Assembly: GCA_022432975.1 (NCBI GenBank)
Contig: CM039514.1
Location: forward strand, 9,779,519 to 9,843,518
Length of the DNA: 64,000 nucleotides
DNA from: Begonia masoniana
Lineage: Eukaryota > Streptophyta > Magnoliopsida > Cucurbitales > Begoniaceae
Reading direction: 5' to 3'
Shown here: positions 9,757 through 24,889 of the stretch, in pieces
How the letters are laid out: every line of letters begins with the position of its first letter
How positions within the stretch are numbered: the stretch's first letter is position 1
Translations under genes and position numbers: made by a program
Notes under the pieces: model-generated
Seen by the model: only the letters and a program-made list of their open reading frames with translations
Databases searched by the model: none
What the model was told of the DNA's origin: nothing

Positions 9757-12622
9757 ATGGCTTGCAGGGAGATGGATGGTGTTCTTACAATTCTCATCAC
9801 GTTTCCCTTGCTTCTGCTTGCTAGTTATTCTTTTTCATATCCTTTGTGCACTGATTTGAGTGGGTTTCTCTCTTTTTCTTTGATTTTTTCACTAATGTTA
9901 TGCTTTTGTTTCAGAAGTTCCTTTTTTCACGTCTCTTTCTACTTCATAATAATTTATTATTCTTGGGCTTTTCTATTCTCGTAGGTTCACCCTTCACTCC
10001 AGCGATGCCTGCTCTCTTTCTGTCAGTACAATGGCAGTGTTTGCTGTAATTCAAGTCAGGATTTGCAGTTGCAGAAGTCAATTTAAATCAATGAATATCT
10101 CTGCTCCTGAGTGTGCTTCTCTTCTGAAATCAATACTCTGCTCGGTAGGACAACTAACAGAAAGTTATTTTAACTCTCTCATTTTGTGATATAATTTTCC
10201 TCAGCTTGAACAATATCAAACTGCAGAGATGCGACAAATTCTCAGGAGAGTTATATAGAGCGGAATCAGTCCCTCGGCAAGTTCCTGTTCTCTGTAATTC
10301 TACTGTTTCAGCAAACTCAACGCAGTCCTCGCTTGCTCGATCAAACTTCTGTTCAAAAGTTTGGGATGAGTGTCAGAATGTTACAATTTCAAACACTCCA
10401 TTTGGTGAATTTCCCTTCAATTCTACTTCCAAACTGAGTGATATATGGCAGTCAGAAATCATTTTTTGTGATAAATTTGGTGGATCCTCTGATGATGAGT
10501 TGGTATGTTTTGATGGTGGACCTGTGTCACTGAACAATACTGAAGTTCTAAGTTCCCTAAATGGCATATGCCTTGAAAAAATTGGCAATGGATCATATCT
10601 CAACATGGCAGCTCATCCAGATGGTTCAAATCGCGCTTTCTTATCAAATCAAGCAGGGAAGATATGGTTGGCCACAATTCCTGAAGAAGGTTCAGGAGAT
10701 TCATTGGTGATCGATGAATCAAACCCATTTCTCGATTTAACTGATGAAGTGTATTCTGATTACTGAATTTGGGATGATGGGAATAGCATTTCATCCAAAT
10801 TATCAAAATAATCGCCGTTTCTTTGTTTCTTTCAACTGCGATAAGGTTGCTTGGGCAGATTGTTCAGGAAGATGTTCATGTAACTCTGATGTCGGGTGTG
10901 ACCCTCAAAAGTTAGTCACTGATAATGGAGTCCAGCCATGTAGATATCACAGTGTCATAGCTGAGTTCACTGCCAATGGCACCTCATCAGAAAAATCCAT
11001 GGTAAAATCTCACTAATTGTGAGATTAGCTGTATAGACTCTTTTTTTTTTTTTTCAAATAATTGTTTTTCTTGTCACTTGCAGGAGAGTGCTAAACCATC
11101 GGAGATCAGAAGAATATTCACAATGGGCCTTCCGTTTACTTCACATCACGCCGGTCAGATTCTCTTTGGGCCAAAAGATGGATACTTGTATTTCATGATG
11201 GGGGATGGTGGAAGCGTTGGTGATCCTTATAATTTTGCACAAAATAAAAAATCCTTGCTCGGTAAAATAATGAGGCTTGACATCGATAAGTTTCCAAGTG
11301 AGTCTTAGAATCTTATTTGTGTTGATCAATTTGTTTTGAAACTTTCAATCAACTGTATATATGCATGTCTGTTTGCATGTCTCATTAATCTAGTTTTCAT
11401 TCTTGCACAAAAAAAAAAAAAAAACTTGATATTTTTCTTAGTTTTAAATTAATTTGCAGATGCAACATCGATTTCTGACCTCGATCTATGGGGAAATTAC
11501 TCCATTCCTGAAGATAATCCATTCTCTGATGACAAGGAGTGGCAGTCTGAGATCTGGGCTTTAGGATTTAGAAATCCTTGGCGCTGTAGCTTTGATTCCG
11601 AAAGGCCATCTTATTTCCTTTGTGCCGACGTTGGCCAGGTGGAACACACACACACACACACACTCTCTCTCTCTCTCTCTCTCCCACCAATAATGTCATC
11701 TCCTTGCTTCTAAAAGAGCAAGTTATTGTTTTGACAGGATGCATATGAAGAAGTAGACTTAGTTATTAAAGGTGGTAACTACGGTTGGCGAGTATACGAG
11801 GGTCCCCTGCTGTACAATCCGCCGAGCTCTCCAGGGGGCAATACGTCTGCCAACTCCATCGATCCAATCTTCCCTGTAATGGGATACAATCACTCTGAAG
11901 TTGGCAAACCTATTGGATCAGCTTCAATCACTGGGGGTTACTATTACAGGTCCATGACTGATCCCTGCTTGTATGGACGGTAAGTTCATTTCATTTCTGG
12001 CTGGGCTTTCCTTGTATATCTAATAACTTGGTCTTTTGGATGATCATCCACACTGAGAGTTACACAAGACGAATCTTCCCTGTAATGGGATACAATCACT
12101 CTAAATAGTTTGTGAATTTTTACTTTTGCATGTAGAGATTTTGAAAGTCTTGGCAGGGTTGATTTGGATGTTAACCAAAGATGCCACAAAATCACCGATG
12201 TCATCTCCTTCTATTTTTAGGTACTTGTTTGCAGATTTGTATGCAGGGTGGAGTGTGGGCGGGCGCCGAGAGCCCAACAGGTAGCGGAAACTTCACAACT
12301 ACGAAGATTTCTGCAAGTTGTGCAAATGACTCTCCTCTCCAGTGCAGTGCCGATAATGGAAGCCTCTCTCCCTGCTATTGGGTTCATATTCTCGTATGGC
12401 CAAGATAACAACAAGGATGTGTTCATATTGTCAAGCACGGGAGTTTATCGAATTGTTCGTCCAAGCAGATGCAACCTTGCTTGCTCCAAAGAAACTCCCA
12501 CCAATTCGAACAGTCCAGCAGCCGCGCCTCCTCCTTCCGTTGCGAGTAAGATGAAGAGTAATCCGTTCGCAAAGGCGGTGGCGCTTGTCTTCGTTATAGC
12601 TTTTAGTTTATCGTCTTTTTAA
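9757..12622 (+). CDS. HIPL1: HIPL protein (hedgehog-interacting-protein-like; glucose/sorbosone dehydrogenase fold)
   Basis: Probable exons: 9757-9859, 9985-10144, 10227-11001, 11084-11297, 11460-11638, 11738-11979 and 12221-12622, with GT-AG introns. The N-terminus is a signal peptide (GVLTILITFPLLLLASYSFS), with a second possible start at 9772. A cysteine-rich segment follows (LSFCQYNGSVCC, then SLLKSILCS and CDKFSGEL). Then comes a six-bladed propeller-type domain with conserved stretches ICLEKIGNGSYLNM, GMMGIAFHPN, RRIFTMGLPF, SEIWALGFRNPWRCSFDSER and KGGNYGWRVYEG. The C-terminus has RIVRPSRCNLAC and a hydrophobic tail (AVALVFVIAFSLSSF) typical of GPI anchoring. The product is expected at the cell surface; the substrate is not known for plant HIPLs. 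The frame breaks near 10010, 10079, 10763, 12246 and 12375, each fixable by dropping one base. The family member number (1 or 2) is my best guess. Intron 5 carries a CA/CT microsatellite. Confidence 0.87.
11644..11683. repeat. Compound (CA)n(CT)n microsatellite in a HIPL intron
   Basis: About ten CA units run straight into about ten CT units, just downstream of the splice donor at 11639. The tract lies entirely within the 99-bp intron, so length changes would leave the protein unaffected. Confidence 0.9.
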
Positions 12623-12969
12623 TCCAATGAAGACTTGTGCTTTTTAGAGAAGTTTCCTTGGTTCATTCTAAGTTGTGATGTGTCTATAAAAGAACAAGAA
12701 TGCATTGCTAGAGTTGTATCCATGAAGTACACGATAATGTTCTTTTGTTGAACAAAAATGCATCGACTTACAAATAAGTATTTCACAAAAAGCTGACGAG
12801 GAATTCTATTAATGATCAAGCAGTTTTGATCATTTCGAACACTTCGGATGAATTTAGTAGATCTTTTTAGGGGGACCCAATAACTATAGATAGAACTTAT
12901 CCACTATGAGTTGATTAATGCTATCATATAAATGCATGAAGTACGCGGTCTTATGAATATTTGATGAAG
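12623..12969. other. Convergent 3' spacer between HIPL and the AAA-ATPase gene
   Basis: HIPL reads rightwards into this stretch and the ATPase leftwards. It is AT-rich, with no ORF of interest, and presumably holds both 3' UTRs and polyadenylation sites. Confidence 0.6.
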
Positions 12970-16009
<3,040 letters not shown>

Positions 16010-16817
16010 TTTTGATCTCTTTCCTCTGCAATTTTATGGGTTTGTAACTTCTGGTTCTAGAGCAAAGTTAATGTTGATGGGTCGGTATTATCGTCGTTTA
16101 AATAAAGAAAAAAACTGAGCACCTTCTCCGAAATCCATCGTTAGCCATGAAAATGGAAGGAAGCTTCTGAGTGAGAGAGGAATGGCAGACAGGCAGAGTC
16201 GACAAAAGCTCAACCACTCCACTATGGCCATGAATCAACGTACTGACGTGGTAATTGTTGACGTTATCTGACTTGCATCACTAGTTTTGTATTTTTGTTG
16301 GTACAAGGTCATGTCATGGACTCCGTGAGACCACCCGAGAAAGCCTCTAGCTTAACGAGTCGAGGTGGGTTGAAAAAAATTTAATTTTGATAACAATTAT
16401 ATTATTTTAATATTTTTAAAATTTTGTTTTTATTTTTAAAATAATTGTAGTAGATTTAAATTGTGCAAATTATGTATCAAACTTATGAAAATTGAAAGAA
16501 TAAAATGAGAAATTGAGATAATAAATTTTTAATCATTTTGTCATATCATATTGTGTTTTTAAAAAATAAAATAAAATTATTGACAATACCACAAGTTAAT
16601 TTATTTATTATTTTTCATTAATAAAATTACAAATAATTTTCAAAAACATTTAATATTTTTTAATTACTTCATATAATTAGAGTTTTATCTATTTTCTACA
16701 TTATTTTTTTTTTCTTTAGATTGAAAATTTTATACATTCTCTAAATTTTGTTGCTTAGCATTGTACCCAATAATATATAAAATTGTACTACTAACTATAT
16801 CTAATTGATAAAAAATA
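16010..16817. other. Upstream region of the AAA-ATPase gene
   Basis: About 300 bp of mixed composition next to the ATPase start, presumably 5' UTR and promoter, followed by very AT-rich DNA from about 16380. No gene or TATA box that I would rely on. It ends at the target-site duplication TAAAAAATA (16809-16817) of the next element. Confidence 0.55.
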
Positions 16818-16897
16818 GAGTAATTATCGATTTGAACTCTGTACTATGCACTTTATTTCAATTAGTCCCCTGTACTAAACAATCTGGCAAACCAAAC

Positions 16898-19462
16898 TGT
16901 AACACCCGGTATTTTTGCCCTTGTAATTATTCCCCCGGATTATTTAGCGGGATGAATTTTTATATAAAATCTGATGTATGTTTTAATGAATTGTCGGAGA
17001 GTTTAATGGAAAAACCAGGTTGAAGAATTTATTTAACAAATTTAGTCAAGAACCAATGGAAGGGTAGATTGGGAAGGAATTAAGGTTGGTGGGAGAAAGC
17101 CAATAGATGATTGACACTTGGCAACTTGTTGAAGAAGCCATGTTCTTCCTCCTACGTGAAATCTTCATTTCACTTCTCTGCTTCCTCCCTTCCTTCTCTC
17201 TATTCTTCTTTTCCAGGCGACTGAAACAAAATTCCACACTTTGTTTCTCCTGCATTCTTCTATTTTCTTAAGTGAAGGTAATTTCCGTCGGTAGTTAACA
17301 AGTTTAACTACACTATTTACTGATTTTTGAGAGGTTTAGGATTAATGACCGTAAAATCACGTTTTAGGTTCACAAACTACTGAAACTGAGACGATCAAGA
17401 ACATCAACTCTACAACAAACAGGTAAGTTCATATCCGTAGGTTGGCCCTTAAGGCTCTACATCACGGAGACTCTAGGTTTTTCTTCTGTCGGGAGGTTTC
17501 GGGTAGAGAAAGTTAGAGCTAAGTTCTGAGTTATCTGTTTTCTCTCTAGATTCTGTTGTATTATTCTGTTAACTGCTGTTTCAAGTTAAGCACTGTGAAA
17601 GTTCATGCATACACGTTTTCTCGAAAGTTCATGCAAAACAATGTTTTCTGTACACGGTTTTGAAGTTAAGAAAGATGAAACAGAATCTGAATGTAATGTA
17701 TTGGTTAAGTGTGGGACGGGGACTGGCCCTCTGGTTTTATCCCTCCCTGGGATTCTGAAAAAAATTGTCCTTGCCAAGGACCCTCTGGTTTTATCCCTCC
17801 CTGGAATTCTGAAAAATTACTGAATGTCTGAATGTGCCTGAAAGTGCACCTTACTGTTGCCAGTTCCCCTATAAGCCCCACTTATACCCCTCTGCCACTG
17901 AAACGTAATGTTCTGTACTATCACTGTATTTCTGAAAGTTCATGCATAGCATATGCATCAATGCATTGTTTTAAATGTTCTTACTGAGTTTTAGACTCAT
18001 AGGTGAACTCCCTGATGTAGGTACTGAACTCGAAAATGAGGACTTCGTGCCTCAGTCTGATGAATAGGTGGCTGGTGGTTCGAGCTCCGGGGGTGGTTGC
18101 TGCAGCCAGACATAATTTTCTATTTTGAGGTTTAAGTCTTTAAAGTAAAGTTCATATCTGTAAAGCTTTCTGAAATTCTGGTTTTTGTGTCAAAAACTCT
18201 GTAGAGAAATTCTGTTTTGGGAAATTCTGCAATTACATGTTAAGTTATGTACTGTCTCTAAAATTTTGAAATAATGTATAGATTTTGGTATTTTGGTTTT
18301 AAAAACTCTTTTAGGAATTCCGGAAATGTATGTCAAGTTCTGCTTAACTTCTGAAATTTTAAAATAATGCATAAACCTCTGTATTTGACAGTTGAATTCA
18401 TGTTCTGAAGTATTCTGGAATTGTTTGAAATATTTTATGTTGGCCTGTGCATGGATGGTTTCTGGTTTTAGAGCTATCTATGCAGCTTGATTTTCTTAAG
18501 TTTCTGCCATGGTTTACTGTTATGTCTGAAAAATCATGTTTTGAAGGTTTGAAACGTTTATGTTTTTATGCTCTCTGTTTGTTTGTCTTCCTGTTAAAAG
18601 TTGTCAAATTCTGCCTTTAAAACTATGTCTTCCGATTGCATCCTCCGCTGCTTTAAAATCACATCCACCGTTGCCTTTGTTTGTTCATATCCACCGTTGT
18701 TTACTGTTCACTTTTGTCTTATTCACGTCCACCGCTGTTTACTGTTCATCCTTTGTTTTATTTACATCCACCGGTGACTGTTCATTTTTGCCTACATCCA
18801 CCGGTGACTGTTCATTTTTGCCTACATCCACCGCTGCCTGTTTCTCTTTAAAACTTCATCCACCGCTGCCTTATAATTTATATCCACTGATCATCACTGT
18901 TCATTTTTGCCTACATCCACCGATCACTGTTCACATTTTTATCCACCGATCACTGTTCACGTTTTTATCCACCGATCACTGTTCACATTTTTATCTACCG
19001 ATCACTGTTCACATTTTTATCCACTGATCACTGTTCACGTTTTTATCCACCGATCACTGTTCATGTTTTTATCCACCGATCACTGTTCACTTTTGTCTTA
19101 TTATATCCACCGTTGTATTGTTCACATTTACATCTTCCGTTTCTGCCTTTGAAACTACTTCATCTGTCAGTTTTCTTCCACCAGTCCTCCGCCCCGATTT
19201 ATTTACTTTTGTTTTCATTTCTTCCTGCTTTTCTTCTGTTATCCAGTGTCTTCTGTTTTCTTCTGTCATTTATTCTGCCTTATGACTTTAACTGCTTTTC
19301 GTTTTACTTTCAAATCCAGAGAACGTCTTCTCCCTCTGAAAAGTTTTAAGGGTTTGTTTTAAAAGCCCGGTCTGTTATGTTCAAAAAAAATATGTGCCCG
19401 TTTTCTGTTAAATGTCCCGGAGTGACGGCTCTCGAACCTCGATTGGGTTTGGGGCTGTCACA
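16898..19462 (+). mobile_element. Solo LTR, gypsy-type family F1
   Basis: A 2,565-bp unit starts TGTAACACCCGGTATTTTTG and ends GGGGCTGTCACA, flanked by a perfect 5-bp duplication CAAAC (16893-16897 and 19463-19467). There is no primer-binding site or second LTR, so it is a solo LTR left by unequal recombination. It contains the duplicated CTGGTTTTATCCCTCCCTGG block (about 17730 and 17784) and a tandem-repeat zone at 18650-19110. The same family occurs in reverse at 1-5915 and 50939-53294. Confidence 0.93.
18650..19110 (+). repeat. Short tandem repeats in the F1 solo LTR
   Basis: Imperfect units contain CATCCACCG followed by CTGTTCA. Two types are seen: about 32 bp (ACATCCACCGGTGACTGTTC with ATTTTTGCCT) and, from 18905, about 26 bp (TTTTATCCACCGATCACTGT with TCACAT/GT). 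In reverse complement they read GTGAACAGTGATCGGTGGAT, carrying the same CGGTRGATG-like core as the much larger array at 1-4165, to which this zone is positionally equivalent. Confidence 0.85.
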
Positions 19463-20246
19463 CAAACCCTGTACTTTGATTCTATTATCAATTTTGACAT
19501 TTCATCAACAATTTCGTTAAACTTTCATTTAAAAAATTACCAAATGATATTGGATTTACTTAAAATTTTTATCATCTGTTCAATACTTAATGAGAAGATA
19601 CTTTGAAAATTTTCGTAATTTTTTAACACATATATGATTTATTGTAATTTTATTTTATTAATGTATAAACATATTATAATAAATCATACAAGTATTAGAA
19701 AATCACGAAACTTTTTCTATTACCTACCAATAATTTGGTGAACATGTGAAAAAATGTTCAAATAAATCTAATATCTTTTGATATTTTTTTTAAAATTAAT
19801 ATCAGTTTCTTCTTTACTTTATAAATTAATTTTTAAACAAATATCAAAAGATATTGGATTTATTTGAAAATTGTTCCACATGTTCATCCTATCATGGGTA
19901 GATAATAAAAAATGTTTTGCGATTTTCTAAAACTTGTATGATTTATTATAATATTGTTATACATTACTAAATTAAAATTATAATAAATATTACATGTGTT
20001 AAAAAATCACAAAAATTTTCAGATTATCTTCTCATTAAGTAGTGAATATGTGGTAAAAAGTTCAATTGAATCCAAAATTGTTTGATAATTTTTTAAATGA
20101 GGGTTTAACGAAATTGTTGATGAAATGTCAAAACTGATAACAGAATTAAAGTACAGAGTTTGGTTTGTTGGTTTTTTTAGTACACAGGGCTAACTGAAAT
20201 AAAGTGCATAGTACATGGTTCAAATTGATAATTACCCTAAAAAATA

Positions 20247-20721
20247 AATCCATGTATTTTTTAACATTTGATTTAAAATGTGATATACATATTTCGTATG
20301 AAAAATAGAATTTTAGCTACCAAGTAAATGCAAATACTCATCAAACCGTACATTGCATAATTATTAGCACTAACATTAACAAAAGTTATACAAAATATTA
20401 TATTTGTAAAAGAATATTTATCGTGATCTTGGACATATAGTTTGAATCAATCCAGCATATTTTCCTAGGCAAAGAAAATTTTTAGGATTCCACTATATTT
20501 GCATTTTTTTATCCAACCGAAGGATTATTTGCGCTTTATAAATTGAAAGTAGTAGCAATAGATATCAAAGAAGTAATTGCAAACGAAGAAGAAAATAATT
20601 GTTCATATTATTAAATATTATCTAATAATATTTTTACATACACGTCTAAGACTTAGATTACGTGGTAAAATCATATTTCCTAAAGGTTGCTCGGATTCCA
20701 CTACATATTTTTCAAATCCTT
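20247..20721. other. AT-rich spacer
   Basis: No gene, repeat boundary or recognisable element between the foldback element and the copia relic. A short A/T-rich stretch carries ATATTTTT-type runs only. Confidence 0.5.
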
Positions 20722-21924
20722 CTAAGAGTTGAGTTTTAGACGAGAGAGGGAGCGAGAAGTATTTTGGGAAGATGAAAATAGTTTTATATTTACGAATTCT
20801 ATTTCACTTACAGATTGTACAAAGAATATATTCTCACAATTGTTTAGGACGAGATGTAGAAGAAGAACTGAGAGAGATATGAGGAGAAGGAAAGAAGGGA
20901 AGGATTGAGAAGACATAGGCAAGGGAGGAGCAACACTGGATAATGGGAAAGAAGAAACGTGAATAGAAGTTGATGAAGTTGGAGCAGAGCAGAAGCAACA
21001 GATGTAGAAAAAGGGAAGGATTACTCATCATTGTGACATCTTTGGAAATGTATATACGACCAGTAGAAGGATAAAGAGCAAGATAGCCTTTGTGTTGGTT
21101 GTTATAACCAAGAAACATACACTCGAGAGATTAAGGCTGGAGTTTGTGATTATTACATAGGCGAAGGTTCGGGAAACAATTGCAGTCAAAAACTTGGAAA
21201 TCTAAGTATGTTGGGTGTTTTGGAAAATGACAGTAAAATGGAGAAAGATTTGATAACAATGATGTAGCCATCCGATTGATGAGTTATACAATTGTGTCAA
21301 AGGAAAAAATCCAGAAGTTGGTGGGAATGTACATGAAACAGATGAATAATCATGTTTCAACTATGTGTGGATTTTTGCATGCCACTTTGCCATTCTGTTC
21401 AGGAGTGTAAGGACACGAAAGACGATGAGTTATTTCAGTCGAGGTGAAAATTTTAGTTAGAGCACAAAATTAAATTCCCCTCCCAAATTAGATTGGACGC
21501 ATTTGATCAGTTTTTGAAAATGGAGTTGAAATAAATGAATGAAAGAAAATGAAAGTTTGTTGAACCTGTTCTTTTGTTTTTAAGAAAAAGATCCATGTAA
21601 ATCTGCTAAAATCATCAACAATGAATAAGAAATATCGAGACCCATGAATAGAAACAATAGGAGAGGGTCCCAAAGATCCATGTGAACAAGATCAAAGATG
21701 TATGAAGAGCGAAATATTGAATTAGAAAATGCTAAACGATGAGTTTTCTTTAAAGAACAAGTCAACGAAATTCAGTTGAGACAGATTTAGGAAGAGAAAA
21801 ATTACAGAGAGAAAATACATGAGAAAGAGCAGACAAGTGAGGGTGCCCCATCTGATTAGAGGGAATCTGCTGATAGAAGACGACATTGTCATAGCAGATG
21901 GAGGAGAATGAGACTGAAGATAAT

Positions 21925-22917
21925 AAGAAGAAAATTTCAATTTTACTTCTGCACGTCAAAAATGCAGAAGAAAAATTGAAACTTCCTTCTGCATGATGTG
22001 TGATGTTTTGTCATCTTATGAGAAATTTTTCTATAAATAGAGAGTTTTTGATGAAAGAAACTTCATCCCGAAAAATATAGATCTAACGCGGATCCGAAAA
22101 GAAGTGAAATCTTCTATCCAAGAAAAAAGAAGAAAACCACTTCTGAGTGAAGAGGAAGAGAAATATTGTGAGGATTATTTTTGGAGGGAGAGAAAAGAAA
22201 GAGTCTGAGTGAAAAATAGGTATGGTACTTTTGAGTACAGTAAGAGTGACGATTTCTCTTAGTGAATATTTTCTAGGATATTCAATATCTAGAAAAATAT
22301 TGTAAATCTTATTTTTCACAGTGAGATCTTTCTGGACTCGGTCCCTGTGGTTTTTTCCTGATTTAGGTTTCCACGTAAAATTCTCGGTGTTCATTTTTCT
22401 CTTACTTCTTGGCCGTTATAATTTTACGGCAGTGAAAAAATATTCATGGTATTTTTCGGACCGCATCTGCTATCATTTCTCGTACCGCTTATTTAAGTGG
22501 GGTTCCCGTCGGATTTCGTTGATGTTTTTCCCAACAAGTGGTATCAGAGCAAGGTTGTTATGGCGAGAAAGAATGAAAGCGTTATTGTAGAGAGATGGTT
22601 GTGCTATAGCCATCGGTGACAGGCCTACGAACGTTGAAGACGAGAAATTGAAATAAAGCAGATGAAGACTCTACTTATTTCTCAGCAAGACTAGAGATAC
22701 CATATCATAAGTTGAGAGAGGAAGTTTGTGGGGTCCCTCCTTAATGACGAGGGGCCCACATCATTTAATAAAGAAGAAAATTTCAATTTTACTTCTGCAC
22801 GTCATAATTTTACGGCAGTGAAAAAATATTCCTGGTATTTTTCAACATCTGTATCATTTTTCGTACCGCTTATTTAAGTGAGGTTCCCGTCGAATTTCGT
22901 TGTTGTTTTTTCCGACA
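21925..22917 (+). mobile_element. Small internally deleted LTR retrotransposon in the copia relic
   Basis: A 5' LTR (start uncertain, end 22536) finishes ...TTTTTCCCAACA and is followed by a tRNA-Met primer-binding site. After about 180 bp of internal sequence with a purine-rich tract (GTTGAGAGAGGAAG) comes a 3' LTR at 22727-22917. The LTRs share TTCAATTTTACTTCTGCACG and TACCGCTTATTTAAGTG. The 3' LTR has a large internal deletion, joining CTGCACGTCA directly to TAATTTTACGGC, and the 5' LTR seems to lack its first 40 bases or so. No coding sequence, so non-autonomous (TRIM-like). Confidence 0.72.
22539..22550 (+). promoter_or_regulatory. Primer-binding site (initiator tRNA-Met)
   Basis: TGGTATCAGAGC lies 2 bases after the 5' LTR end at 22536. 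It is complementary to the 3' end of initiator tRNA-Met, the usual primer of plant LTR elements. Confidence 0.85.
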
Positions 22918-24260
22918 ATATGAGTCATAATGTAGGAAACCCTGCTGCATAATCACCTTGGAATAGAGGTCCTCAGTACAAAAATAAAGGGGAAAGAATT
23001 CAACACTAACATTATTATCTCGACACAAAGCACTTACACTCAATTTTTTTTTTTAGATATTAGCAAAGTGGGAAGAGTAATAGAAAGTTTTAGAGATTTA
23101 GACAAAGTGGTAGGAAGAGAAACTTGTTCAATGTAAGAAATATTCAGAAATGTACTGTTAGCAACCATAGCATGATCAGGGCCACTGTAGAGAGTTGCAT
23201 TCGACATCTGAGACAGATTAGGCGTGAAATGATTATAGAAGCTCCATAATCCATGCACCATGAAGCAGAACTATCAGAAGCAATAGAAAGCAGTACTATA
23301 GGAGCATGACCACAGTCATAGGAGACAAAAGTAGTGTTCATCGATCGGGGAGGAGGCTTGAAAGTCATATTTGGACGATGATAACACATTGCTGCATTGT
23401 TGTCAATATTAAAACAAATCTGACATTTAGATCGATAACCAGTAGCTTTGGGAGGCCTCTAAGACACTGAGGAGCCTTCAAGTTTACTAAGAATATCAGG
23501 AGCGAAACTGTAAGGAGAAGACGGTTGTTGTGAACGAGAATAATAAGATGGTTGATGAAACAAAGCTCGTGGACAGTTGAAGTTTGACAAACATGTGTAG
23601 AATGAGAAACCACATTCGCTTGAACAAAAGGCACTGGAATACTAGAGTTTTGTTTATCTAGACAAAATTCATAACGCAATAATAGACTGCGAACATCTTC
23701 AATAGATGACTTAGTGGAGATACTGGTAACAGTTGTAACAAATGAGTTATACTCACTACCCAAACCCTCAAGTAAATAGATAAGTTGATCTTTGGGTGAA
23801 ACGGGCTCACCAATTGCCTCCATACTGTTACATATGGAGATGAGTTTTTGAACATATTCTGTAACAGAGAGACCATCGTTGCTTATCTATTGAAGCTTAC
23901 CACGCAGCTCAGTAATGCGCGCAAGAGAGGTAGACGAGTAGAGGCGAGTAGAGACGAGAAAGTGCATTCCAAATTTCAGCCAAAGAAGAGTAACCCACGA
24001 CTTGTGACAAAATAAGGTCTGTAAGCGAGACATATAACCAACTCATGACCAATCTGTTTTACCACTTTCAAATGGAAAACTCTGGATTATGTGAGAAGTT
24101 GATATTATCAAGACATTGGAGAGGAGCTTGGCGAGAAGATCTAAGAAACATTCCAGACCGTTAGCAATGACGATGTTGAGAAGTTAATTCTTCCACACTA
24201 AATAATTGGAGGAGGTGAGTTTGACAGTAATATTCTGATTCTGAGAGAGGAGAACCCAAC

Positions 24261-24889
24261 CCAGAACCAAACCAGAATTTTGGTTCGGTTCAGGTCCGGT
24301 CCCAACTCCCACACTCTAATATACACATATTTTTTTATATTTAAAAATAATTAAATAAATTCAAAAAAATTAGAAAAAATTGTCAAAAAACAAATTCAAA
24401 CCTCATACTTCTTTTATCTCTAATTCACATCTAACCTAAACACCATTAAACCAAAAACATCAAACATGCAACAACACTAAACTTTTAATTTCAAAGTACT
24501 AATCAATCATCCAATTAACTAAAACATCAATTTGAAGATAAAAAATGTAAACATCATCAACATAGTTTAAAACTAAACAATGTCCAAACTATATCAACTC
24601 AAGTAAAGCTAAACAATGTCCAAACATGGTTTACAAACCATAGTTGGCAACCATAAATTTCAAACATGTCCAAACCATAATTCATTAATCCAAAATCCAA
24701 ACCATATCAGGTCAAGTGAAGGACTCATCGTCTTCGTCAAATCTTTCATCAATATTACAATATGCAAATTAAAAAGATTCAAGACATTTATGACTAAAGA
24801 TAAAACATGTATAATAAATAATAAAATTATGGAAAAAATAGAATCGAAAGAGCAATCGCCAAACCTTCATCAATAGTCATGATAGATCT
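24261..24889. other. AT-rich spacer between copia and hAT relics
   Basis: Starts with a short GC-rich patch (GGTTCGGTTCAGGTCCGGTC at about 24282), the kind of sequence found near hAT-element ends, then A-rich DNA with repeated CCAAACCATA/CAAACATG phrases. No coding signal. Confidence 0.5.

Larger units (their letters stand above)
16818..20237. mobile_element. Non-autonomous foldback MULE-type element, 9-bp TSD, split by a solo LTR
   Basis: Flanked by a perfect 9-bp duplication TAAAAAATA at 16809-16817 and 20238-20246. The ends are inverted: GAGTAATTATCGATTTGAAC on the left matches GGGTAATTATCAATTTGAAC read from the right. The inversion continues inward through CTATGCACTTTATTTCA and GTACTAAA, and after the nested LTR through a long arm (19463 to about 19810) that is the reverse complement of about 19830-20160. 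Without the 2,570 bp insertion the element is about 850 bp and almost entirely palindromic. The 9-bp duplication fits the Mutator superfamily. No coding region. Confidence 0.85.
20722..24260 (-). pseudogene. Ty1/copia gag-pol relic, split by a small LTR element
   Basis: On the minus strand the order is gag (23876-23365: DQLIYLLEGLGSEYNSFVTT, then SSIEDVRSLLLRYE), protease region (about 23330-23040: WCMDYGAS, then NLSQMSNATLYSGPD and MVANSTF), integrase (21760-21488: FDLVHMDLWDP; GSRYFLFIVDDFSRFTWIFF) and the segment before RT (21118: MFLGYNNQHKGYLALYPSTG then RIYISKDVT). Stops and frame changes break all parts, and RT and RNase H are absent. It belongs to the plant copia group with UBN2-type gag. 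A separate LTR element at about 21925-22917 interrupts it between integrase and protease. Confidence 0.82.
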
